From: HK1 sp965204915
Lineage (GTDB): Bacteria; Pseudomonadota; Gammaproteobacteria; HK1
Assembly (NCBI GenBank): GCA_965204915.1
Contig: OZ242023.1
Location: 434,001 to 498,000, forward strand
Direction: 5' to 3'
Length of the DNA: 64,000 nucleotides
Shown: positions 42,406 to 51,480 of the stretch, in pieces
Layout of the letters: every line of letters starts with the position of its first letter
Numbering within the stretch: the first letter of the stretch is position 1
Translations under genes and position numbers: made by a program
Notes under the pieces: generated by a model
Told to the model about the DNA's origin: nothing
The model's input: only the letters and a program-made list of their open reading frames with translations
Database searches by the model: none

Positions 42406-43376
42406 GAGAACAGATTTCCCTGTCGCCGGGTTGGTTCGGATTTGATCCGTTGTTCGGAAAATGAATTTCTCTCCCAAAATACACCATCTGCATATCCCTG
42501 AATCGTCGGGTCCTGCCTGGAAGTACGAATGCGTTTCAATGCCCAGCACAGGTATTCCACGTCGATCTCGACTCCACACCAGTTTCTCGATAATTTCTCA
42601 GCTACGACCGCAGTGGTGCCACTGCCAAGAAATGGATCGAAGACGAAATCTCCCTTTCTTGAGCTCGCCAATATCAATTTTGCGATTAACTTCTCAGGTT
42701 TCTGGGTAGGATGGTCGGTGTTTTCGGGCATCGACCAGAATGGAATCGTCAAATCGGTCCATATGTTCGACGGATGCGTCAGACGATAGTCGCCTTCTTT
42801 CTCACGGCGCCAATCCTTCGGTTCTCCGTCGACCCTGTAAGGCGCGAGGACCCTGCGTTTCATCTTCACGGCTTCAACGTCGAAGTAATACTTGTCCGAC
42901 TTCGTGCAGAACCAGATGTCCTCCGTATTGTTCTTCCAGTTCATCTTCGCTCCACGCCCTTTTTCGCGTTCCCATGTAATTCGATTTCGAACGTGAAATT
43001 TCGACTCCAGAACCGGAAAGACAAGTGTAGATGTCCTCCAGTCCGAACATACGTAGATGGTGGCGTCCGGTTTCATCATTGGAATCAACAGATCGATGAC
43101 GTTCAGGAACCATGATTGATACTCGTTCTTCTCTTTTTTCATGAATGGATTTCCATTGAAATTCCTGGACATGTTGTACGGCGGATCAAGAATGAGGAGA
43201 TCGACGAATTCGGATGGAAGATATTCCGCCACTTCAAAAATATCGCCTGCGACGAGTCGGCTTTCGAGATCTGCCGGGGCAACGGCCGCATCCACTCGCA
43301 TGACGTCACGGGACAGCCGGACGATTTCCTCGTCCGTACATGAAAGCGTTCGATTCCTGGGGGCACGTTTTCGCAT
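42402..43376 (-). CDS. DNA methyltransferase of a type II restriction-modification system (beta class)
   Basis: A 324-residue SAM-dependent methyltransferase. The catalytic motif IV is ILDPPYNMS near residue 64; the SAM-binding motif I, FDPFLGSGTTAVVAEKL, comes near residue 250, after DHPTQKPEKLIAKLI. This order is that of the beta class, usually N6-adenine or N4-cytosine methylases. It protects host DNA from the nuclease encoded immediately downstream with a 4-bp overlap. Its base composition is clearly lower in GC than the surrounding DNA. Confidence 0.92.
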   Translation of the reverse strand: MRKRAPRNRTLSCTDEEIVRLSRDVMRVDAAVAPADLESRLVAGDIFEVAEYLPSEFVDLLILDPPYNMSRNFNGNPFMKKEKNEYQSWFLNVIDLLIPMMKPDATIYVCSDWRTSTLVFPVLESKFHVRNRITWEREKGRGAKMNWKNNTEDIWFCTKSDKYYFDVEAVKMKRRVLAPYRVDGEPKDWRREKEGDYRLTHPSNIWTDLTIPFWSMPENTDHPTQKPEKLIAKLILASSRKGDFVFDPFLGSGTTAVVAEKLSRNWCGVEIDVEYLCWALKRIRTSRQDPTIQGYADGVFWERNSFSEQRIKSEPTRRQGNLFS

Positions 43377-43608
43377 GACGGGAGCCGTTCATTGCAACCT
43401 TCTGCATCAATTCCGATAGGGCGCTGGTGTCGAAAACCACCGCCACCCTCGTGTCGATCGAAGCACGAGGAGCGGCGCGCGGCGCCCGTACGTCGTACAT
43501 GTCATCCCGGCCGCATCCACCCCTTTCATCGTCACGGACTGCTGCGCCACACCACCCAGGCGCCTGCATATTGCTCCGGCATCATTATCGGCAGCTCCAC
43601 CATCGGGA

Positions 43609-44730
43609 TCACGCGCCCGTCCGTTCGAGGAGCTGCGCGGCGATGCCCGCCGCGATGGCCGCCGGATGCTTCGAGCGAATCGTGGTCATGCCGATGGGGC
43701 AGACGAGCGTAGCGACCCGTGCCTCCTCGATACCGGCATCCCGCAGCCGGCGGACGAACCGGGCCCGCTTGCTGGCCGAGCCGATGAGCCCGACGTAGCC
43801 GAAGCGTCCCGCTGCTACCGGCAGCGCGGCCGCCGGCGGCGCGGCTGCAAGCGCCGCGTGGACGATGGCCAGATCGAGCGGGTGGTTGTGGGTCATCACC
43901 ACCACGAAGGCGCCGTCGGGGGCTCGGGCGAGCTCCCCCGCGGGATCGGCGCTTCGCAACGGATGCACGTTGGCGGGCGCCACGGCGGGAAAGACGTCCT
44001 CGCGCTCGTCGATCCAGGTGACGTCGAAGGGCAGCGGGGCGAGCGCGAGCATCAACGCCCGCCCGACATGCCCGGCGCCGAACAGCCAGAGCGGGCGCCG
44101 GGGGTCGCGGAACCGTTCGATGACGGCGCCGTCGCCCTCGATTTCGACGGCAAGACCTCCATGCGGAACGACCCCGTCGATGGCGCGTTCCGCGGGAGCA
44201 GGAGTGGCGTTGGTCGAGGCGCCCGCGATTCCGTTGCGCGGAATCGCCAAGCGACCGCGCCAGTGGTCGCCGCTTGCAGGGCTGAGCGCCTCATGTGTCT
44301 CATGTGCCTCGTGCCCGGCGGCGTCGATGACGACACGCTCGACCGCCCCCGGTCCGATCCACCCACGGGTCACGAAGGGGCCGGCGGCCTCGCGTGCGGC
44401 GAGGGCCCGGACTTCATCGAGCCGATCACGATCGAACACCTCGGTGAGCAGGCGCACGCTTCCGCCGCAGCACTGGCCGAGATCGGGACCCAGGGTGAAC
44501 CGGTCGAGGGTCGCCGCCGGCGCGTTTCGCGAGAGCGCGTCGCGCGCCGCACCGATCGCCCGCCATTCCAGCTCGCCGCCGCCGATCGTTCCATGGAACC
44601 CACCGTCCGGCGCGATCACCATGCGCGCGCCCGGCTCACGTGGCGCGGAGCCGCGGACCGCGGCGACCGTCACCAGCGCACAACGCCCGTGCGAGCCGAC
44701 CATCTCCGCGACCACCGGCCAGATCCGCAC
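43609..44730 (-). CDS. xdhC: XdhC family protein, xanthine dehydrogenase maturation factor
   Basis: XdhC binds molybdenum cofactor, aids its sulfuration and inserts it into XdhB. The protein is 373 residues from the GTG at 44730 (GGAGG about 12 bases upstream). It has VTVAAVRGSAPREPGARMV near the start with GTIGGGELEW, and the Rossmann motif LFGAGHVGRALMLAL followed by VVMTHNHPLDLAIV and YVGLIGSASKRA. Between these two halves a stretch of about 40 residues (DNA 44160-44300) appears to be an insertion overlapping a dispersed repeat. It is longer than typical XdhC for that reason. Confidence 0.88.
   Translation of the reverse strand: MRIWPVVAEMVGSHGRCALVTVAAVRGSAPREPGARMVIAPDGGFHGTIGGGELEWRAIGAARDALSRNAPAATLDRFTLGPDLGQCCGGSVRLLTEVFDRDRLDEVRALAAREAAGPFVTRGWIGPGAVERVVIDAAGHEAHETHEALSPASGDHWRGRLAIPRNGIAGASTNATPAPAERAIDGVVPHGGLAVEIEGDGAVIERFRDPRRPLWLFGAGHVGRALMLALAPLPFDVTWIDEREDVFPAVAPANVHPLRSADPAGELARAPDGAFVVVMTHNHPLDLAIVHAALAAAPPAAALPVAAGRFGYVGLIGSASKRARFVRRLRDAGIEEARVATLVCPIGMTTIRSKHPAAIAAGIAAQLLERTGA
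44205..44286. repeat. Dispersed repeat family C inside xdhC
   Basis: The stretch around GCGGAATCGCCAAGCGACCG is about 81% identical over 37 bp to 51408-51445 (GTGGAACCGCCAGGCAACCG), and all differences seen are transitions. Upstream of this block both copies also share GAGGCGCCCGC. The copy in xdhC is translated in frame, adding residues to the protein. Confidence 0.55.
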
Positions 44731-44929
44731 CCGCTCGACCCTCCGTATGCATCGGCCCAGCCTCCGGTCCGCACCGAGGCCGCGCCGACGACTTCGACGG
44801 TGACTGCAAGGCGCATTCGATGCGCCATCCTCTGCGACGTCAAATCGTTGCCCTGCGGACGACCCGGGTATGGGGTGCGGCGTCCGTCGAACATGGTGCG
44901 CCGAGCATTGCCGCCATCGCCGGGGAGCG

Positions 44930-45493
44930 CTATCCGAATGAGCCCCGCAACGCTTCCAGTCGAGGCATGATATGCGGCGCCTCCTTCGCTTCACATAGCG
45001 GCGGCAGCTCGGTTTCGACGGTCTCCCAGGCAAGCCGGTGACCGCTGCGGAGCAACACCCCCTCGATGTCGCTCCAGTCGCGGGAGCGGTCGGCGAATGC
45101 CTTGAGCACGATCAGATCTTCCGCCGAGCACGTGTTCAGACGTACGTTGGCCAGGAATCGATAGAAGGTCGCACGCTCGATCACGCGCTCTTCGAACGGC
45201 AGCGCACCGAGCGAGATGTCGATCGGAATGCCTCGCTCCGACCGGAGAAGGAGCACCCTGCTCCGATGGGCGAATTCGACGGCGTCGGGGATACGCCCGG
45301 CAAACGCGCCGCAGAGCTCTTCGATGTAGTCCGTCTCACGGCCGAAGCCGGCCAGGATGGTGAGATCGACGTCTCCGGTGAGTCGGGGCTCTCCCCAGCG
45401 CTGCAGCGCGATGCCGCCAATGAAGCAGAACCTCCACCCTCGAACCCGGCAGAACGACTGGACTTCATTTGCCAGGAGGAACAGATCCCGCAT
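44930..45493 (-). CDS. AbiEii-like nucleotidyltransferase toxin
   Basis: A 187-residue protein. FCFIGGIALQRWGEPRLTGDVDLTIL gives the minimal nucleotidyltransferase G-G...D-x-D pattern of the AbiEii/AbiGii family, and SAEDLIVLKAFADRSRDWSDIE is the conserved C-terminal helix region with EDL and K. Such proteins act as toxins of type IV or related modules, or in phage defence, by modifying tRNA or other targets. It overlaps the small upstream gene. The 199-bp gap to xdhC shows no gene. Confidence 0.8.
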   Translation of the reverse strand: MRDLFLLANEVQSFCRVRGWRFCFIGGIALQRWGEPRLTGDVDLTILAGFGRETDYIEELCGAFAGRIPDAVEFAHRSRVLLLRSERGIPIDISLGALPFEERVIERATFYRFLANVRLNTCSAEDLIVLKAFADRSRDWSDIEGVLLRSGHRLAWETVETELPPLCEAKEAPHIMPRLEALRGSFG

Positions 45494-45713
45494 TTCTTCT
45501 CTTCCGGGCGAAGACCGCCTGCTGCTCCACCAAGCCGGATCCTCTCTTTGCCGGACGCGCAAGCGTGGCCTCGAATGCGCCGTTCAGGGCCTCGATGTGG
45601 TCAGCCACCTCGACGTTGCGGAGACCTTCGCGTCGCAGGTCTTCGAGCCTCGCGGAGGCCGTCCGCCACGCTTCGACGAAGGCGCGCAGCTCGATGTCCC
45701 GGTCGCCGGTCAT
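45465..45713 (-). CDS. Small partner protein of the nucleotidyltransferase
   Basis: An 82-residue helical protein beginning MTGDRDIELRAFVEAWRTAS from the ATG at 45713, ending with GSGLVEQQAVFARKRR. Small proteins with this SGLVEQQxxFA ending are commonly encoded directly upstream of AbiEii-like nucleotidyltransferases. It overlaps the next gene by 29 bases, consistent with a coupled toxin-antitoxin-like module. Function as an antitoxin is inferred from position only. Confidence 0.6.
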   Translation of the reverse strand: MTGDRDIELRAFVEAWRTASARLEDLRREGLRNVEVADHIEALNGAFEATLARPAKRGSGLVEQQAVFARKRRNAGSVPPGK

Positions 45714-45726
45714 TGGAGGTCCCCGG

Positions 45727-45840
45727 TCATTTGGAGGTCCATGCCGTAGCCCGCGCATCCCGATGAAATCGGCGATTGGAAGCCGCGATCGCGATCGGAA
45801 CCACGAACCCGGCGCCGATCACGGTCCAAGTCTCCCACAT
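45727..45840 (-). CDS. Possible very small membrane protein
   Basis: A 37-residue frame starting MWETWTVIGAGFVVPIAI with one hydrophobic helix and a basic end. It overlaps the end of xdhB and precedes the nucleotidyltransferase module. The features are consistent with a small membrane protein, but the frame could be fortuitous. Confidence 0.25.
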   Translation of the reverse strand: MWETWTVIGAGFVVPIAIAASNRRFHRDARATAWTSK

Positions 45841-48263
45841 CGGGCGCGATCGGACCGCATCGCGTCCGCCGCGCGCAGGATCGCCTCCGGCGTGGCCGGG
45901 GCGTCGAGGGGGGGCACGCGGCCCGGGGCGAGGTTCGCGAGCGCGTGGGTGAGGGCGGAGAACACCGAGAGCGCAAGCATCAGCGGCGGCTCGCCGACCG
46001 CCTTCGAGCGGTGGATGGTGGGCTCGCGGTTGCGGCCCGGCTCGAACAGGGCGACGCGGAAATCGGCCGGCACGTCCGAGCAGGTCGGGATCTTGTAGGT
46101 GGAGGGGGCGTGGGTGAGCAGCCGGCCGTCCTCGCCGAAGACCAGCTCCTCGGTGGTCAGCCATCCCATCCCCTGCACGAAGGCGCCTTCGATCTGGCCC
46201 ATGTCGATGGCCGGGTTCAGCGAGCGGCCGGCGTCGTGGAGGACGTCCACCCGATCCACGCGCATCTCGCCGGTGGCGGTGTCGACGGTCACCTCGGAGC
46301 ACGCGGCGCCGCCGGCGAAGTACAGGAAGGGGCGCCCGCTCGCGGTGTCGCGGTCCCAGGAGATCTTGGGGGTCGCGTAGTAGCCGGTGGAGGAGAGCGA
46401 CACGCGCTCGGTGAACGCGAGGGCCGCCAGCCGCTCGAAGGGGACGGCCTCCGCCCCGACCCGCACCATGCCGTTCTCGAACGTGACGTCGGCCTCGCGC
46501 ACCTGGAAGAGCCGCGCGGCGAGCCCGGCGAGACGGCCGCGGATGGCGCGCGCGGCCCGTTGCGCGGCCATGCCGTTCAGATCCGAGCCGGCCGAGGCGG
46601 CGGTGGCCGCGGTGTTGGGCACCTTGTCGGTGCGGGTGGCGGTGATCCGGACCCGATCGCTCCCGATCCCGAACTCCTCCGCCACCACCTGCGCGACCTT
46701 GACGTAGAGCCCCTGCCCCATCTCCGTGCCGCCGTGGTTGACCTGCACCGAGCCGTCGGTGAAGACGTGGACCAGCGCGCCGGCCTGGTTGAGATGCTTC
46801 AGGGTGAACGAGATCCCGAACTTGACCGGGGTGAGCGCGATCCCCTTGCGCAAGGTGCCGCCGTACGCGCCACGTTGCGCCCGGGCATTGAACCGTGCGA
46901 TCGCGCGCCGCCGCGCCGCGTAGCCGGCGGTGCGTTCGAGCTGCCGGAGGAGGCGGCGGAGGAGGCCGTGCTCCTCCACCCGCATCCCGTAGGGGGTCAC
47001 GTCCCGTCCCGGCGCGTAGAGGTTGCGCTTGCGCACGAGCAGCGGGTCGAGCCCGAGGGTGATGGCCGCCGCGTCCATCATCCGCTCGGCGGACAACATG
47101 CCCTGCGGCCCGCCGAAGCCGCGGAACGCGGTGTTCGACACCGTGTCGGTGCGCACCCGCCGGGAGTGGATCCGCACCGCCGGGTAGTAGTAGGCGTTGT
47201 CGGCGTGGAACATGGCCCGGTCGTTCACGCCGGGGGAGAGGTCGGCCGAGCAGCCGCAGCGGGCGTCGAGCTCGACGTCGACGCCTTCGAGCACGCCCTC
47301 GCGGTCGAAGCCGCAACGCCAGTCGACGCGGAAGTCGTGGCGCTTGCCGGTCATCGCCATGTCGTCGTCGCGGTCGAGGCGGAGCTTCGCCGGCCGTCCG
47401 GTCACCCGCGCGGCCAGCGCGGCGAGGCAGGCCCATTGCGCGGCCTGCGACTCCTTGCCGCCGAACGCGCCGCCCATCCGCCGGCATTCGCACACCACCG
47501 CGGCGTTGGGCACGCCGAGCATGGCGGCGACGAGGTGCTGCACCTCGGAGGGATGCTGGGTGGAGGAATGGACCCGCATCTCGTCGTCCTCGCCGGGGAC
47601 GGCCAGGGCGACCTGCCCTTCGAGATAGAAGTGGTCCTGGCCGCCGATGCGCAGGCGGCCTTCGATCCGGTGCGGTGCGGCGGCGATGGCGGGCGCGGGC
47701 TCGCCGCGCCGGAACTCGTAGGGCGCCTGCACCTCGGCCCCGGCGGCGAGGCCCTGGTCCACGGTGACGGCGGGGGGACGGACATCCACCTCGATGCGGG
47801 CGCGGCGCGCGGCGTGGCGGGCCGCGTCGCGGGTCTCGGCGACGACCGCGAACACCACCTGTCCGTGAAAGCGGATCTCGCCGCTTGCGAGGATCGGATC
47901 GTCGCCGTGCGCGGCAGGGCTGCAATCGTTCGTTCCGGGGACGTCGGCCGCGGTCAGCACCGCCAGCACCCCGGGAGAGGCCCGCACCGCGTCGAGATCG
48001 AGCGAGCGGATCGTTCCGCGCGCGGGCGCGGCAGCGGCCGGCGCGGCGGCGCCGGGAGCAGGACCGGGGCCGGCGCCCGTGGCGTATCCGGGGGCCACGT
48101 GCACCGTTCCCGCGGGCTCGGGCAGGTCGTCGACGTAGGCGGCGGTCCCCTGCACGTGGCGGACGGCGCTGTCGTGGGGAAGGGCGAGGCCGACGCTTGC
48201 CCCGGCGCCGAGGCCCGGCCGGCTCGCGAGCGCGGCGTTGGTGATGGGCGGGTGCGGCTTCAT
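45819..48263 (-). CDS. xdhB: Xanthine dehydrogenase, molybdopterin-binding subunit
   Basis: An 814-residue large subunit that hydroxylates hypoxanthine and xanthine to urate at a molybdenum centre. Visible features are VQGTAAYVDDLPEP at the N-terminus, GGAFGGKESQAAQWA (molybdopterin site), FRGFGGPQGM, GGTEMGQGLYVKVAQV and the catalytic Glu in KAVGEPPLMLA. The C-terminus matches XdhB. The FAD/2Fe-2S subunit XdhA, normally just upstream, is not present; only a short remnant frame lies there. xdhC lies further along on the same strand, separated by the nucleotidyltransferase pair. Confidence 0.95.
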   Translation of the reverse strand: MKPHPPITNAALASRPGLGAGASVGLALPHDSAVRHVQGTAAYVDDLPEPAGTVHVAPGYATGAGPGPAPGAAAPAAAAPARGTIRSLDLDAVRASPGVLAVLTAADVPGTNDCSPAAHGDDPILASGEIRFHGQVVFAVVAETRDAARHAARRARIEVDVRPPAVTVDQGLAAGAEVQAPYEFRRGEPAPAIAAAPHRIEGRLRIGGQDHFYLEGQVALAVPGEDDEMRVHSSTQHPSEVQHLVAAMLGVPNAAVVCECRRMGGAFGGKESQAAQWACLAALAARVTGRPAKLRLDRDDDMAMTGKRHDFRVDWRCGFDREGVLEGVDVELDARCGCSADLSPGVNDRAMFHADNAYYYPAVRIHSRRVRTDTVSNTAFRGFGGPQGMLSAERMMDAAAITLGLDPLLVRKRNLYAPGRDVTPYGMRVEEHGLLRRLLRQLERTAGYAARRRAIARFNARAQRGAYGGTLRKGIALTPVKFGISFTLKHLNQAGALVHVFTDGSVQVNHGGTEMGQGLYVKVAQVVAEEFGIGSDRVRITATRTDKVPNTAATAASAGSDLNGMAAQRAARAIRGRLAGLAARLFQVREADVTFENGMVRVGAEAVPFERLAALAFTERVSLSSTGYYATPKISWDRDTASGRPFLYFAGGAACSEVTVDTATGEMRVDRVDVLHDAGRSLNPAIDMGQIEGAFVQGMGWLTTEELVFGEDGRLLTHAPSTYKIPTCSDVPADFRVALFEPGRNREPTIHRSKAVGEPPLMLALSVFSALTHALANLAPGRVPPLDAPATPEAILRAADAMRSDRARCGRLGP

Positions 48264-48568
48264 TGGTGAAGTGCGGTTAGTGCGATTGTCGATTCGACAG
48301 GTCCGTTCGCGGCTTCGAGGCGTGCCACGCCCGCTTCACGCCGGGTCCGAACCCTTCGAGCGGCGACCGCTGGCGCGGCCGCCCCCCGGTCAGCGCCGTA
48401 GATGGGCAAGGACGGTCCTGTTCCATACGAGCCGAACATCGGTCGATGATTGCCCGTGTGCTTGCGATTCGCAACTTCCTTCCCGCATTCCTTCGGCATC
48501 CGTTCATCGGCGCCGGCTTCCCGGAGTGCCTTGACGGCGGCGTGGGTGTCGAAGGTCGCGGCGTTCAC
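48260..48568 (-). pseudogene. Fragment resembling the start of a DUF1640 (CCDC90-like) coiled-coil protein
   Basis: The frame starting with GTG at 48568 reads NAATFDTHAAVKALREAGAD, which matches the FDTHxxVKxLxEAG opening of DUF1640 proteins. Downstream the resemblance stops and the sequence becomes basic and low in structure, so the gene appears truncated or frameshifted. The 486-bp region between xdhB and ureE has no intact gene. Confidence 0.35.
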
Positions 48569-48749
48569 GGCGCTCCCCAAACCGATCGCCCGCGGGCGGT
48601 CCGGCTTCGCGTCGCACCCGGCGCGCGCAGCATGGCGGCGAGTGTTTCCCCACTCCTGCAAACAGCCCAGGATCTCGGCCTTCCGGCGCACCACCGCGAA
48701 ATCGCCGAGGTCAGGGCGGCTCGGGGTGACCGTCCGAGCCGTTGTTGGA

Positions 48750-49337
48750 TCAGTCCTCGTCGTGGCCGTCCGGGCTGCCGTTCGCATGGCGTCCGTGGCC
48801 ACCGTCCGGGCCGTCGTCTGCGTGGCGCCCATGATGATGGCCGTGCTGGTGCTCGCCGTGGTGCCCATGGTGCCCGTACGCGCCCGCCTCCGGCTCGAAG
48901 GGAAGCTCGGCCCGGACGACCTCGGCCCCCAGACCGGCGACCATTTCATCGAGGACGTGGTCGGCCAGGTAGCGGAGTTCGTGCCGGCCGACCTGCACCG
49001 GAACGTGGCGGTTCCCGAGATGGTAGGCGGCCCGCGCCAGGATCCGGGCATCGTCCGCCCGCACCACGCTCACCGTCTCGGGTCCCGCCGCCACCTCGAT
49101 GCACCGCCCGCAGTCCGAGCGCAGCCGGTCGCCGCCGCGCAGGACGCTGCCGCGCTCCAGCAGGAGCGCGACCTCGCGGCCGTCGTCGAGCCGGGTGCGG
49201 AGCCGACTCTTGCAGCGCAGCTCGAAGGGCAGGATCAATCGCCCGTCGAGGGCTCGGTCGTCCGCCCCGGCGTCCGCCTCCGCGGCCCGCTCCCGGACGA
49301 CGATCAGATCTGGGTTCTGAGCGGAAGGTGTGGCCAT
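48750..49337 (-). CDS. ureE: Urease accessory protein UreE, nickel metallochaperone
   Basis: A 195-residue protein. The N-terminal domain has RTRLDDGREVALLLERGSVL and the C-terminal domain has AYHLGNRHVPVQV with the conserved metal-binding His region. The last 45 residues are very His-rich (GHHGHHGEHQHGHHHGRHAD), the nickel-storage tail of many UreE proteins. It delivers Ni(II) to urease through UreG. It is preceded by ureC with a 221-bp gap that shows no gene. Confidence 0.93.
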   Translation of the reverse strand: MATPSAQNPDLIVVRERAAEADAGADDRALDGRLILPFELRCKSRLRTRLDDGREVALLLERGSVLRGGDRLRSDCGRCIEVAAGPETVSVVRADDARILARAAYHLGNRHVPVQVGRHELRYLADHVLDEMVAGLGAEVVRAELPFEPEAGAYGHHGHHGEHQHGHHHGRHADDGPDGGHGRHANGSPDGHDED

Positions 49338-49558
49338 TTCGGATCGTGGGGTCGGGATCGGGGGGTATCTTGCAGTCCGGCCGGATCGCAGGCGGGAGGG
49401 GCCGAAGGTCACCAGGACGTCGCCAGGGTTCGACCGGACTGGAGCGGGTTGGCGGGCCGGTATGCAAAGGCCGGGATGGACGGAGCGGAACGGTCCGGTG
49501 GACGATCCGGTCCGTAGCGCGCCGCCCGTGGGCTCGAATGCCGATCGGAGGCGGCCCC

Positions 49559-51262
49559 TCAGAACAGGAAGTAGCGCTGCGCGAGCGGCAGCTCCGCCGC
49601 CGGCTCGCACTCCAGCCGCTCCCCGTCCGCCTTCACCTCGTAGGTCTGGGGGTCCACTTCGATACGGGGCAGGGAGTCGTTCAGCACCATGTCCGACTTC
49701 CCCACCCCCCGCGTGTTCGCCACCGCCACGCAACGCTTGCGAAGGCCGAGCCGATCCCCCACCCCTGCCTCCGCCGCGGCCCGGCTGACGAAGGTCGCGC
49801 TCGTGCTCGCCCGCGCCCGCCCCAACGCCCCGAACATCGGCCGGTAATGGACCGGCTGCGGGGTCGGGATCGATGCATTCGGATCGCCCATCGGCGCCGC
49901 CACGATCATCCCGCCCTTGATGATCATGGCCGGCTTGACGCCGAAGAACGCGGGCTTCCAGAGCACCAGATCGGCGAACTTCCCCTTCTCCACCGACCCG
50001 ACCTCGTGCGCGATCCCGTGGGCGATGGCGGGGTTGATGGTGTACTTGGCGACGTAGCGGCGGGCGCGCAGGTTGTCGCTGCGCGCGCCGTCGCCGGGAA
50101 GGGCGCCCCGCTGCACCTTCATCTTGTGGGCGGTCTGCCAGGTCCGGGTGACCACCTCCCCTACCCGCCCCATCGCCTGGGAGTCGGAGGCGATCATCGA
50201 GAACGCGCCGAGGTCGTGCAGGACGTCCTCCGCCGCGATGGTCTCGCGGCGGATGCGCGATTCCGCGAACGCCACGTCCTCCGGGATGTTCTTGTCCAGG
50301 TGATGGCAGACCATCAGCATGTCGAGGTGTTCGTCCACCGTGTTCACGGTGTAGGGCCGGGTCGGGTTGGTGCTCGACGGCAGCACGTTGGCCTCGCCGC
50401 ATGCCTTGATGATGTCCGGCGCATGTCCGCCGCCCGCCCCTTCGGTGTGGTAGGTATGGATCGTGCGCCCGCCGATCGCCTCGAACGTGCGCTCGACGAA
50501 GCCCGACTCGTTGAGGGTGTCGGTGTGGATCGCGACCTGGACGTCGAAGCGGTCCGCCACTGCGAGGCAGTTGTCGATGGCGGCAGGGGTCGTGCCCCAG
50601 TCCTCGTGCAGCTTGAGCCCCATCGCGCCCGCCGCGATCTGCTCTTCGAGCGCCTCGGGCCGGCTGGCGTTGCCCTTGCCGAGGAAGCCGAGGTTCATCG
50701 GCAGGGCCTCGGCCGCCTCCAGCATGCGCTCGATGTGCCAGGGGCCGGGGGTGCAGGTGGTGGCGTTGGTGCCCGCCGCCGGACCGGTCCCGCCGCCCAG
50801 CATGGTGGTGACCCCCGACATCAGGGCGTCCTCGACCTGCTGGGGGCAGATGAAGTGGATATGGGCGTCGATCGCCCCGGCGGTGAGGATGAGCCCTTCC
50901 CCCGCGATGGCTTCGGTGCCGGGGCCGATGACCACGTCCACCCCCGGCTGGGTGTCCGGATTGCCGGCCTTGCCGATCGCGGCGATGCGCCCGTCCTTGA
51001 GGCCCACGTCGGCCTTGACGATGCCCCAGTGGTCGAGGATGAGCGCGTTGGTGACGACGGTGTCCACGGTGCCGGCGGAGGCGAGCTGGCTCTGTCCCAT
51101 CCCGTCCCGGATCACCTTGCCGCCGCCGAACTTGACCTCCTCGCCGGGGATCGCGTGATCGGACTCCACCTCGATCACCAGCTCGGTGTCCCCGAGGCGG
51201 ACCCGATCCCCGGTGGTGGGACCGTACATCTCCGCGTACGCCCGCCGGCGGATGGTGCTCAT
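49559..51262 (-). CDS. ureC: Urease subunit alpha
   Basis: The catalytic subunit (567 residues), hydrolysing urea to ammonia and carbamate at a dinickel site. The Ni ligands are in AIDAHIHFICPQQ, the carbamylated Lys is in GLKLHEDWGTTP, further His ligands are in AIHTDTLNESG and HTYHTEGAGGGHAPD, and the flap has MVCHHLDKNIPEDVAFAESR with the Cys-His pair. The C-terminus ends LAQRYFLF. Full length. Confidence 0.97.
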   Translation of the reverse strand: MSTIRRRAYAEMYGPTTGDRVRLGDTELVIEVESDHAIPGEEVKFGGGKVIRDGMGQSQLASAGTVDTVVTNALILDHWGIVKADVGLKDGRIAAIGKAGNPDTQPGVDVVIGPGTEAIAGEGLILTAGAIDAHIHFICPQQVEDALMSGVTTMLGGGTGPAAGTNATTCTPGPWHIERMLEAAEALPMNLGFLGKGNASRPEALEEQIAAGAMGLKLHEDWGTTPAAIDNCLAVADRFDVQVAIHTDTLNESGFVERTFEAIGGRTIHTYHTEGAGGGHAPDIIKACGEANVLPSSTNPTRPYTVNTVDEHLDMLMVCHHLDKNIPEDVAFAESRIRRETIAAEDVLHDLGAFSMIASDSQAMGRVGEVVTRTWQTAHKMKVQRGALPGDGARSDNLRARRYVAKYTINPAIAHGIAHEVGSVEKGKFADLVLWKPAFFGVKPAMIIKGGMIVAAPMGDPNASIPTPQPVHYRPMFGALGRARASTSATFVSRAAAEAGVGDRLGLRKRCVAVANTRGVGKSDMVLNDSLPRIEVDPQTYEVKADGERLECEPAAELPLAQRYFLF

Positions 51263-51480
51263 GGCTTCAAGGGCTCATGGAGCGGGAACGGTGCTCCGCC
51301 TGTCCCTGGTGTCGGCCGGAGGCGCCCGGCGAGGTGCCGGCGGTCATCGAACGGTTCCCCGCCTGTCTCCGGCACTGACCGGAGGCGCCCGCCGGTCCGC
51401 GCAGTGGAGTGGAACCGCCAGGCAACCGCGCCGGCGGTCGCCACTCGGATACAGGCTGGCTTGGGCATCTACGGGCTCGA
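51263..51480. repeat. Repeat-rich spacer between ureB and ureC
   Basis: The 309-bp gap between ureB and ureC holds two imperfect direct repeats about 66 bp apart (near 51283-51330 and 51349-51396), each containing a CCGCCTGT block and a GGAGGCGCCCG block. After them comes a repeat family C segment (51400-51450) similar to one inside xdhC. Such a spacer is unusually long for a urease operon, where ureB and ureC usually nearly abut. No gene is seen in the rest of the gap to 51571. Confidence 0.6.
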
